64,000 nt of DNA. It comes from Caprella mutica (lineage: Eukaryota > Arthropoda > Malacostraca > Amphipoda > Caprellidae). Every line of letters starts with the position of its first letter. Positions within the stretch are counted from its first letter, which is position 1. Where the stretch lies: assembly GCA_947561585.1 (NCBI GenBank), contig CANNZV010002324.1, positions 39,765 to 103,764 of the forward strand, given 5' to 3'. Below, in pieces: positions 34,272 through 44,700 of the stretch. The notes beneath the pieces are model-generated. The model searched no databases. It was not told where the DNA came from and worked only from the letters and a program-made list of their open reading frames with translations. Made by a program: the position numbers and the translations under genes.

Positions 34272-35501
34272 AGCTCCGTCCAGACGGTCAAATTTTTTTA
34301 GAGAAGTGACAAACTTATCGTCAGTTTTCAAGGAGTGTCTACACGGTCAAATTTTCTCGCCAAAAGTTTGAGGTTCACTGGCGTCAGTTTCGTCAAAATT
34401 ACTGTTATATATCGTTACAATAAAAATTATATATCTTGGTATGAATATTTTTTTAAATTTAGAACAGTAAGAAGCTGGAAAATATAATTTGTTTTAATGA
34501 CAATATATCGTCTTGAAAAGGATAGTCAAAAATAGATCATAGAAAACAATTCACAACGTAGGTAGCCTATCTATAACTTGGATCTAATAGCTACATTCTA
34601 ATGCAACCACCAAGTATTAAAGAGTCTGTGTCAGCCATTGCAACTAGATAGATACTAATTTTGAAAAAAAAGGTTTTTGTAGGTGTACCTAGCTGTAATT
34701 AAAGGTCCTCTCCAGGCTCCGGGAAAAAAATGAGTTTATTACATAATATTATAGAACTAAGGTCTACGATCATTATTCCGTAAACCGCATAAAATTCGGT
34801 TCAGTATATATTTTATTATTTACTTTTAAAGTTTTTTAATACTCTGTGAGCAGCAATCGAGCGAATCTCCAACCTGACGCTGAGAAAGAAGATTGTACAC
34901 TCTTTGTTTTGATTTCAAATTTAGATTTTTAAACAAACAATACGTTTTTGGCCTTCTTTTAAGATATGAATTGTTTCTAAAAGTATATAAACGTTTCTAT
35001 AATAAGTTTGTCGAAATTTAAACCTTTAAACGAATAATGAATAGATTTATTAAACCAAATACCTAGTTGACAGTCAAAACAAATGTACATTCTTCTTCTT
35101 CAGACTGAAAATTAGAAAGTCGGAAGTAAAGTAGGTTTTGTAGAGTTTGGATTATAAAAATCTTTAAAAGCATATGAAATTAAAAATATGCTATCAAATT
35201 TTATGGGGTTTGCAGTAAAATGATAAGTAACATATGCCACGTTGATTTAAGCAATAAAAACATTTGCTTGGAGAGGACCTTTAACTAAAATGACGCGCAA
35301 ATAAAAATATATTATTGCCGGAAAGTCAGTGTGTAGTTCAAACTTTATCGTCAGCAAATAGTTTGACAAACTTTTTGATGACGATATCCAACATGTTGGA
35401 ATAAAAAAACTGATGAAAAGTTTGACGGTTTGTTGACGCTAGGAAGTTATCGTCATTAAGTTTGTCACTTATCTGAAAAATTTGACCGTCTGGACGGGGC
35501 T
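34272..35501. mobile_element. 1.23-kb TIR element (CCGTCCAGACGGTC ends) with a nested insertion
   Basis: The left end AGCTCCGTCCAGACGGTC plus about 35 further bases is mirrored at the right end by GACCGTCTGGACGGGGCT. Extended matches include AGTGACAAACTTATCGTC and its inverse. No transposase frame is visible and no certain target duplication was seen. It contains the TTAA-flanked element at 34703-35280. Confidence 0.7.
34703..35280 (+). mobile_element. TTAA-flanked TIR element, copy 2 (nested)
   Basis: This 578-bp element begins AGGTCCTCTCCAGGCTCC and ends TTGCTTGGAGAGGACCT. TTAA is on each side (34699-34702 and 35281-35284). The inverted ends are better preserved than in copy 1 (19613-20212). 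It sits inside the 34272-35501 element. Confidence 0.82.
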
Positions 35502-37800
35502 TTTGTGAGTTTATTTATTTATTTGGTGTCCGCTTTTACACGCCGGGCATTAAACATGAAGAATGTAACTATGATACGCACGGGAATATATTGACTTGAT
35601 ATGATATTTAAATATCCTATTTCTATTCAATTTTTGAATGTATTTTATTTCTAAAATAAATTAGACTCTGCAGAAAATTTGAATTCATTGAAAGTAACTT
35701 AATAATGGGAAATATATTAGAATTGATGATGACCCGTTATTTTTAACGGGAAAGTGCACTAGTAGCTACTTAATAAGCTACTTATTGTCGCATCTTTACA
35801 CGATATTGTTACGAAACCTGATTTTTGTTATATAATAAAGTGGGTAGAATGTCATCTCTGAGAATGAAAATGCGTTATAAAACTTAGTAAACGAAATAGC
35901 TATTTTTATCTGGCAATACGAGTGAGCTGAGCCGAGGCAGTTTCTTTTTTACAATTTACGTAGCAATATTTGATCGAAAGAAATGTCTCAAAAAGAATAG
36001 GAACATGACTATAAATTATTAGCCTAAATATAGTTAGAGCAACTGTTGTACAATATTATTGAAAATTTCGTGAATATTCAAGTTGTAGTATTATTTCTCA
36101 AACGCAGAAAGTCATGTGTTAGCTTAATGTAGCGCATAATTAGTACCAGATTACGCAGGTAGATTGTAGCTATTCCTAATCTTTTTTAATCAATAATATT
36201 TAAACTAAAAATTATGATCAATGGAACATCTTAATTAGGAAGGTTGCAATATGAAATTGAATATTTTCGTTCGATAAAGGCTAATTAATGACTGTGTTTA
36301 TTATTTTAAATTTATATTGAACTTGAAGGATGAATACGGCTATCTAACCTAATTAACATACAATACAACACAGGCATTGTAATCTGTGCACTAGTGTTGT
36401 AAGTACATACAACTCAAATCTAATGTGATAGGCCTAGATTAGAATGGTTATGTAGATTTATTTCCTTGTTACCTAACCAGGTTATATACTATATTGGTTA
36501 ACTAGTTTAGATTGGTGTAGCAAACTAGTAACAGCAGGTTGTTATCTTTCTTGTCTTGTGACCCTAGCTTGATGCCTTACCGGTAGATAGGGTACGTTCC
36601 GAATGATCGGTCGGTTTCACATTTGCTGATTCAAAATTATGTAATAACAATTCCTACCTAACTAGGTACCTAATTTTTGTTTCAATTATTATCATATCCT
36701 TATTTTTGAATGGCATGTAGCCTATCATGGATACTAGATGAATAATAATGTATATATTTTTTTCTTACCTTTACGCCTTCGAAAATGTATAACTGACCCA
36801 TAATTCGCAACTTACCCTACGGTCCCTACCTATCTACCTTGGTAACTAGTGCCTGTATTTTAGATTTGCAGAGTGAGTGGATAACAGCAAACTATCATGT
36901 GACTGCCTAACTTAGGCCTATCAGGCACGTGAAAGAATTCCATGAACTATGGAATAGCCTAATAGGCGTAGCTACTGCTAGGCTAGCACTGCCTAGCACT
37001 TAGCAGTAGTCTAGTAGAGTTTTACTTTGGTAGGTAGGTAGTCACTTATCAAATTTGACTTCCCTTGAGATATTTAATTTGTTGACGCCTGATTTAAAAG
37101 TGATTATCATTTTATCATCTGGATAACTTAGAAATTTTTAAGGTTGTCCTAATAGGTAGCTAGGTACCTACCTAATTTAATGAGAGTTTTGGAAGTTTAT
37201 AAAATATAATGATAGCCAAGAGGCTAGAGCGTACCTAGTCCTAATATGGCCCAGTTTGCAAAAGATGCATGAAATTGTGATCACTTGTGAAGTTTATCCG
37301 GCAACTGTTGAGGCCTTTAAGTTAATCTCCTGAATTATCTGGTGACAATTTTTATTAATTAGTTAATTTATTTATTTATTATTCCTACTATCACTGAAGC
37401 AGATGTTAAACCCCCTACTAAATTAATTTTCATCATTTTGGAGAGAGAAATTTGAAAATCTTAGGAGAGAAATTGCCCCAAAAATTAAATATCTGGAGAC
37501 TGATTGTGCATGCTAGGTAGCCTTATTTAAGATAGAATACACTAGCCTACCTACCTATTAGGAATAATACATTTTGTTTGGTGCTAGTCTTAGTTACTTA
37601 ACTTAATAGTCTATAGATAATAATAGAAGTGTAATTGGTAATTGTAGTCTGTAGATTAGTACTATCTAGGAACTGGCTTTCAGTTTCCTTATATTTTAAT
37701 ACCTAAATTTCTTTATGGGCCTAGATAACTAGTAGCTGAGCACTGAGCAGTGTTAATGCCTAGATGAGGTGTTCTGTATTCATAATTCATTTAAGTGTGT
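35502..37800. other. AT-rich intergenic stretch rich in CCTACCTA / TAGGTAGG
   Basis: No gene is supported. TAGGTAGGTA and CCTACCTA motifs recur at 37030-37170 and 37550-37560. Sequence at 37430-37515 (TTTTGGAGAGAGAAATTTG ... ATTGTGCATGC) is an eroded CCAGTCTG-type MITE fragment in reverse orientation. Confidence 0.5.
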
Positions 37801-37814
37801 TAAAGATAGTCTGC

Positions 37815-38300
37815 CAGACTTGTAGTCTCTGCCTCTTCCAGACTTCCACTGTGACAGTTTGACTCTGCTCACTCTGGAAAAAGTGGCCTTTTCTGATGGA
37901 TTAATCTCTGTTGGACAGTTGGAGTATAGCAAACCTTAAAATACAGTAATAAATTAAAGGGAACTGTATAATCTGCAGCATTTGCCATTTAGCCTCTAAA
38001 ATTCTTCTGTTTGCCGAAGGTGTTTTCCAGAGTGGTACTCCAGTCTGTATTTGATGCACAAAATTCAACTGACTTTTTGAAAAAGCTGAAAAAATCCACC
38101 ATAAATTTCCAGTAATTTGGTTGATCCACCAACATTTTGCCCATTTTTCCACCGAAGATTAATGGCAACATAAGAGTAAATAGCTAATAATCCACCAACT
38201 TTACCAGAATACAATTGTTAATGGAGAAAAATTCCACCGACATGTCGGTGGAATTTACCACGAAATACAGACTGGGTGGTACTCTGCCTCTGGTTACCTG
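37815..38300. mobile_element. Composite of two CCAGTCTG-superfamily MITEs (nested)
   Basis: The outer copy has GTATAATCTGCAGCATTTGC and TCTGTTTGCCGAAGGTGTTT, shared with 22500-22559. It is interrupted by the inner element at 38040-38275. The left boundary is uncertain. Confidence 0.55.
38040..38275. mobile_element. MITE with CCAGTCTGTATTT / AAATACAGACTGG ends and perfect TSD
   Basis: This 236-bp element has near-perfect 13-bp inverted ends and perfect GTGGTACT duplications at 38032-38039 and 38276-38283. The interior is related to 22563-22802 (ACTGACTTTTTGAAAAAGC, CCAACATTTTGCCCA). Confidence 0.87.
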
Positions 38301-38455
38301 GTAAACTCTTTAAGGCAAGCTGTTCACAATTTACAGATGAATTTTATAGACTAAATGGTAAATGCTGCTGTCTGCTGATTCTATTGCTCCCATTAATTTA
38401 TTACTAGTTAGGTATATCATAAAGAAAAGACGAGTCTTCTGCCCTTGGCCCATCC

Positions 38456-38640
38456 CAAGTAAAATAGTATGGCTCATAAACTCCATTTCACCATTTGTCT
38501 CTAGGTAGCTCTCTCCAAAAATCACTAAATTTCTCTAAATCACTAAATGATCAAATATTAATTCTCTGAAAATTAACATTGTAGCATAATGGAAAATTAG
38601 ATACTGAACATTTTGCTTTACCTCTTTAACCCGTGCATGT
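38456..38640 (-). mobile_element. CCAAGTAA MITE, truncated reverse copy
   Basis: It starts CCAAGTAAAATAGTATGG and contains TCTCTCCAAAAATCACTAAA and ACATTGTAGCATAATGG. The other end is lost in AT-rich sequence. Confidence 0.6.
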
Positions 38641-39409
38641 TCTGTGTTCTACCAGAAAATTGGAAAAATAAGTCTTTATTTTTTTGACCTGGTGTGAGAA
38701 TACGATTTCAAGTACACAAATGAAACTTATATGGTTTGATAGTCCCACTTTCTGCCTTCCTAATACAATTTTTTTTGAATTTTAATTTATAATTTACGTA
38801 AAAATAGGGCAAATAAATCCCGGTAAAATCCGTAGGTTTGAGCTTCACCTCTTTCAGGAAAACTCGTGCCAATTTTCTATATAGAATTATAGATCAAAAA
38901 AATTAAAGCCTAATCTTTTTCAATGCAAATAACTTGAGATATGTAATGGTCTCTTTTTTTCAGTATGATTCAGAATAAGAATTTGGTTCATTTATATATA
39001 AGTTGAATGCTTTTATTTATTCTTTCCTGTACTAAAAGCAACAAAATGATATCTTTGAACATATAGGTACAGTGCAACTCCTGAGTTATGAAGTAATGGA
39101 TGTTACTTCATTGTGCATAAATTTTATACAAAATTGTGGTAATTTAACAAATATCAAGTACATAAATGATGTGGTAAATCTATATAGCAACTCATTATTG
39201 TACAAAAATTAATATATATCATGGTTGTAGTCTTTTATGTCTAAATTTGAATCATTAATAAAAAAATACACATCATTTAAATCTCAAACAATACAGAAAA
39301 CTGTTTATAGCTACTCAATATAACCGATTTATTGATAACTTAAACTTTATAGTAAATCTTTGCCTTCCCGATTTACATTTTCATATATAGCTAGTACTCA
39401 ATTATAGGA

Positions 39410-39589
39410 TAATACACAATTATAGGTGGTATCCTATAATTTTTTTAAAAGACAATATTTTTCCATTAAAAACAAGATGAATAAAATTAGTTCACCTATA
39501 ATTGGATATCATCCTATAATAGAGTATTATTTTATAATTCGGTATTAACCTTTAATAATTATTGGTTATTAATTTATTATTCTATGATT
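39410..39589 (+). repeat. Degenerate precursor units of the 18-bp array
   Basis: Related but diverged phrases precede the perfect array: AATTATAGGATAATACAC, AATTGGATATCATCCTATAA, AGAGTATTATTTTATAATTC and TCTATGATTGGGTATTATTT. They look like the older source from which the homogeneous array expanded. Confidence 0.55.
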
Positions 39590-40309
39590 GGGTATTATTT
39601 TATAAGTGGGTATTATTTTATAAGTGGGTATTATTTTATAAGTGGGTATTATTTTATAAGTGGGTATTATTTTATAAGTGGGTATTATTTTATAAGTGGG
39701 TATTATTTTATAAGTGGGTATTATTTTATAAGTGGGTATTATTTTATAAGTGGGTATTATTTTATAAGTGGGTATTATTTTATAAGTGGGTATTATTTTA
39801 TAAGTGGGTATTATTTTATAAGTGGGTATTATTTTATAAGTGGGTATTATTTTATAAGTGGGTATTATTTTATAAGTGGGTATTATTTTATAAGTGGGTA
39901 TTATTTTATAAGTGGGTATTATTTTATAAGTGGGTATTATTTTATAAGTGGGTATTATTTTATAAGTGGGTATTATTTTATAAGTGGGTATTATTTTATA
40001 AGTGGGTATTATTTTATAAGTGGGTATTATTTTATAAGTGGGTATTATTTTATAAGTGGGTATTATTTTATAAGTGGGTATTATTTTATAAGTGGGTATT
40101 ATTTTATAAGTGGGTATTATTTTATAAGTGGGTATTATTTTATAAGTGGGTATTATTTTATAAGTGGGTATTATTTTATAAGTGGGTATTATTTTATAAG
40201 TGGGTATTATTTTATAAGTGGGTATTATTTTATAAGTGGGTATTATTTTATAAGTGGGTATTATTTTATAAGTGGGTATTATTTTATAAGTGGGTATTAT
40301 TTTATAATC
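39590..40309 (+). repeat. 18-bp minisatellite, 39 identical units plus one variant
   Basis: The unit GGGTATTATTTTATAAGT repeats without any visible substitution from 39590 to 40291, and a final unit ends in ATC. The period is divisible by three and contains no stop in several frames, so 250-295-codon frames cross it on both strands; these are artefacts. Extreme homogeneity implies recent expansion or strong conversion. Confidence 0.97.
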
Positions 40310-40539
40310 TGGTGGAGAAGATTGCAAAAACCTACTATTGCATTGAAGTTGTGATTTTCATAAAAAACTTCTATATTGTAATTGCTTGTCATACTTGCAT
40401 TTTTCAATTCATTATTCACCTCAGCCAACTTTACTTGGAAAAGGTTTAGTTATACCTCATGATTATCGTTTTGACGTTTTCTATGATTTAAACAAAGAAA
40501 ACTGCTTTATAACTCATGAGCATTTCATAATTCAGGTCC

Positions 40540-40672
40540 TTCATAACTTATGTGCTTCATAAAAAAAAACTTCATAACTTATGTGCTTCATAAAAAAACT
40601 TCATAACTTATGTGCTTCATAAAAAAAACTTCATAACTTATGTGCTTCATAAAAAAAAACTTCATAACTTGG
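40540..40672 (+). repeat. ~31-bp tandem repeat (ACTTCATAACTTATGTGCTTC)
   Basis: Four to five units of CTTCATAACTTATGTGCTTCAT are separated by A-runs of 7-9 bases, ending at CTTCATAACTTGGGAG. They are derived from the terminal sequence of the enclosing TIR element. Confidence 0.85.
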
Positions 40673-40689
40673 GAGTTTTACAGTATTAA

Positions 40690-41794
40690 CAATTTTCAAA
40701 AGTAGGCCTATTTTCCCTGTACGGTGAAAAATGTAAAAAATTACAGAATAGGAGTAGATCAGTTACTCATTGGTCTATTTATGGTATGCTCTGAGCATGC
40801 AGGCATACACTACCTTGACTCTCATGGACTTTTTCCCTTTTATTTGTGAATTACTCGCCTCCATCTTGCTGTATGATTTTAAGATGTGGTAGAGTGAAAA
40901 GTCTCGCTGAAATGCTTCTTTTGGTATATCATTCATTCAGTTATTTACATAATAATCCTGTATGTGATCAGTTGTCCATTGGCAGACCAGTGTTTCTGTG
41001 TGGGTTAACTTCTGTTCCCAGTAAAATACATTATACATGTAATTATAAGAGGAAGTTAAGGATTGTTTTCACAAAATGTTAATGCTCCATTGGCCATATT
41101 TTGTAGACTTGCTAAAATTAAGGAATTTGAAATGTTGGAGGGAAATTTTTATAAGTAATTCCTATGTTATCATTAATTTAGAGAGGGGATTCTGAAAATT
41201 TGTTGATTTCAGAAAGCAATTCAGTCAAAATAATGGAATCTGCTACTGACAGGTGTCAGGTGACAACTTATCCTTAATAGTAACTATCTCAATTTATAAT
41301 CTGAGATAAGAGATGCATTATGAGAGACAGTCTTGTATGTTTGCTGACTCTTCTCTAAAATAAATATATTTACAGACTCCGAGTGATACTAGCTAATCAT
41401 TCTTATTTTACCAATATTTAAAGAGGGGAATTTAGTATAATGTTTTTCTTCATTTTTTTTCTCTTAAACTTAATATAATTTTAGACTTAGTCAAGAAATC
41501 TTCTCCAAAGTTTGTAAATAATTTTAAATGATTTTATATTAAAATATTTACAGTACATTCAGTTATTATGATTGCTTCTTAAATCTGAATTCTGAACAGT
41601 GAATTTGGATTTAATTGTATCATTAAATTTTCTTTCAGCTATAAGCAATGTTCTTACTAAAGTTATTGCCTTGTTATATTGTTAAGTTAAAACATTAAAC
41701 AAATGGCTAGTTGTAATCATGATCACTATTCACTAATATAATTTATTTCTTTTCAGTTGTGTAATTTTACATTTTATTCAAACTAATCACTACA
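40690..41794. other. 5' flank of the ferredoxin gene
   Basis: No supported gene. The 78-codon frame at 40846-41082 has no recognisable domain. TTTTCAG at about 41751-41757 before the start codon could be the acceptor of a 5'UTR intron. Confidence 0.45.
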
Positions 41795-44700
41795 ATGGGT
41801 TTTGTATTCAAACATCAACTGATGAATTATAGTGGAAAGGTCTCCAGAGTATTTTCCAGTAGAATGTTAAATACTAGTTCTGCTGTTAGTCTAGCAAAAA
41901 TACCTGTAGTTAAATCAAATTCTGGTAGAATAACTTTTCAACAGTTCAGTAGACAGCTTCATTCTTCTGTTACTGCCAGAAACTCTGACACGTAAGTCTA
42001 TATTGTAGTTCCTTCGATGAAATACTCCATTGTTAATCATTTAATTTGTCAATGAGAAATTTCAAATAGCATTTTCTGAAAGTAGAATAATTAACTTTAT
42101 ATTATATTTTGCACTATTTAATTCTATATTTACAGTGTTAGTATATCTTGGAGTAATCATAAGTTGTTTGTACTATTAATGGTTTAAATTTTCAGAGTGA
42201 CTATTAAGATCAAAACAGAAGATGACCATGTCACACTCAAAGGAGAAGTTGGTGATTCCATACTAGATGTTATTGTCAACAATGATTATGATATTATTGG
42301 CTATGGTAAGAAACTTTTTTTTTTATTACTGTATATGTAATTAAAAATGTGTAATATAATTCTTTTTAATTTGACCATGTTTGGTAAACTTTATAAAGAC
42401 TTCTTACATTTCTAGAGCTTACACTTCAAATGTCATATCACTAAATTGAAATTATTTTTTCTTCATAATTTTTTTTTTAAATATTTTCCTTGAATTATAA
42501 TCTACTCATTAGCTACATTCTTTATGTGGGTAGCTACTTATAGCTACTTATTATGATCTGGTTATTGTAATGATGATGAAAGTGAATTAAAGGAAATTAT
42601 CAGTAGTTAATTTAATGTGATTATTTGTTGAGATGAAGTTGTAAGATTGTTCAGGTATGATTGTTGTTCTTTTAGGATATTATTTTGCCTTTAACTTCAT
42701 CAGTACTTTGATGATTTACTCTATTTTAGTTTCAAATGGAAGAACATAGCTATGTGTATATATTGTCTGGACAGATATTTGAAATTATGAATCATTTAAA
42801 AATTTAGTGTGATTAGATATCTATTTCACCTGCCCTTCTTTTCAGGAGCATGTGAGGGTACCATTGCTTGTTCTACTTGCCACTGCATTTTGTCAGCAGA
42901 TGATTACAGCTCTCACAGCACTGGCAAGACTGAGGAGGAGAAGGACTTGCTGGATATGATCGCTCACATCAAAAAGAAAACGTTAGTTCCAGAAATTATT
43001 TTCCGTAGAACTATAGACACTGTAGCTAAGGATTTCATCTACCTTATTTACTTTATGCTAAACTGATAATTTTAAATTTCAATCAAACTGTTATGTCAGA
43101 TCTTTCACCCAAGTCATTTTCTCATAAATAATTAGCTACATAGAAAAATTATGAAATTTTCTAACCAGTTTTTGTCTAAGTTTGAGCTGAATTATTATAG
43201 CTACTAAGAGTTAATTGACGCAGCAAGAGTAAACTGGTGGATAGAAATCTTAGCCCTTTTGTTTGGGTCTATTTCTCACCAATTTTCGTATCGTTTATTT
43301 ATTTTCTTATTAATAATCATTTGGCTAATCTATTTTCTCCCCCTCTCCAGTTTTGAAAAACTAAGCAAACTTAGATTTGATTATTATAATAATTGGCTGA
43401 AAGCTATCTAGTGTGTAGCTACTAAAATAATTTGAATATTTCACATAATGAGGCTGCCTCACATTGTGATACTTTATTATTTCTGTTCAATAATGTGTGA
43501 GTAGCCTTTAAATGGTTTTCTCTTATAAATATACTTCCTTGTGACTTGAATTTATCTCTTGTTTCTTTTTGTCAAAGTAGTTGGCTGAGGTGGTTTATTT
43601 GGTTGCAGTGTGGTTGGTGTATCAGAGAGCTGTGTTTCTCTTTCTGGTTGTGGCTTCATTGCACCTTATCTCCTGGGATCTGTGTCTGCCATTAGTGAGA
43701 TGCATTCGAAGCATCCTTTCGAATATGAAGAGTGTGGGGACGTTAGAGGTGTGATAGTGCGTCTCTTGAGTAACACTAACACTCTCCCTAAGTTGTTTGA
43801 CTGTTTCTCTGGTGCCTCAGCTGGAGCTGTTCTAGCTACCATTCTCCTGTCTCGGTCTCCAGATCTGTTGCGACTTTGGCACTTGTTTCTGAGTATCAGC
43901 GAAGAGTGCTCCCAGTACAAAATGGGTCCTTTCAACCCTGCTATTCAGATGGATGTCTATATTAGATCTGTGCTGGAAGAGCTGCCTCACAATGTACATG
44001 AATTGGTTTCAGACAGGTTGTTCATTTCAATAACCAGGTTAGGGGACGGTAAGAATGTTCAGGTGAGCAGATGGAGCTCCAAAGAAGATCTGATCTGCTG
44101 TCTTATTTGCTCGTGTCACATTCCACTCTTTTCTGGAGGTTCTTCCCCTCTGTTCCGTGAAGTGAAGTATTTAGATGGGGGTTTTACCGATAACCAGCCC
44201 CATCCTGTCCTGCAAGGCAAAGTTCTACCAAGTTTGACCATCTCTCCATTTGCTGGCTCTGCCCTCATATCTCCTAGTGATGACGTACACGAAAAGCCTC
44301 TCAAAATGAAAATTGCTAATGAGACTGTTCAGTTAACTTCTACAAATGGTAGAAGGTTTTACGATGCTCTCATGCCTCCTTGTGCCTCTGAATTGGAAAA
44401 ATATTTCATTAATGGCTTCAGAGATACTCTGAAGTACTACAGTACAAAATAGGACACTATTTAAACCTATATTCACGTTAATATTATTGCTGTTATACTT
44501 TCTCTTATTTTAGTGCCTCTCTAGCTATGAAGTCCCTATTAATTTCTAGTGTTTGTGGTCTCGGTTAAATGTTTTAGTTTAGTGATATTCATTTCTGATA
44601 TCCACATCTTCACATTGACCTTGATGAGATTTTGTTTGGTTTCTTTTTTATTGTATTTCCTGTGCATATCTCTGCTTCTGTCTTGATTCTTCCATGGTTA

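Larger units (their letters stand above)
39070..40683. mobile_element. TA-flanked TIR element enclosing the 18-bp array
   Basis: The left end CAGTGCAACTCCTGAGTTATGAAG and the right end CTTCATAACTTGGGAGTTTTACAG are inverted over about 24 bases with five mismatches. TA lies at each outer edge. The same terminal sequence forms the small palindrome at about 51349-51411. TA targets suggest a Tc1/mariner-type MITE family. The large 18-bp expansion inside is unusual for a MITE. Confidence 0.55.

Noticed and set aside
39562..40449. Long ORFs (250-295 codons) on both strands over the 18-bp array
   Set aside because: The period is a multiple of three and the unit lacks stops in these frames, so the frames are automatic consequences of the repeat; the hexapeptide repeat has no independent support.
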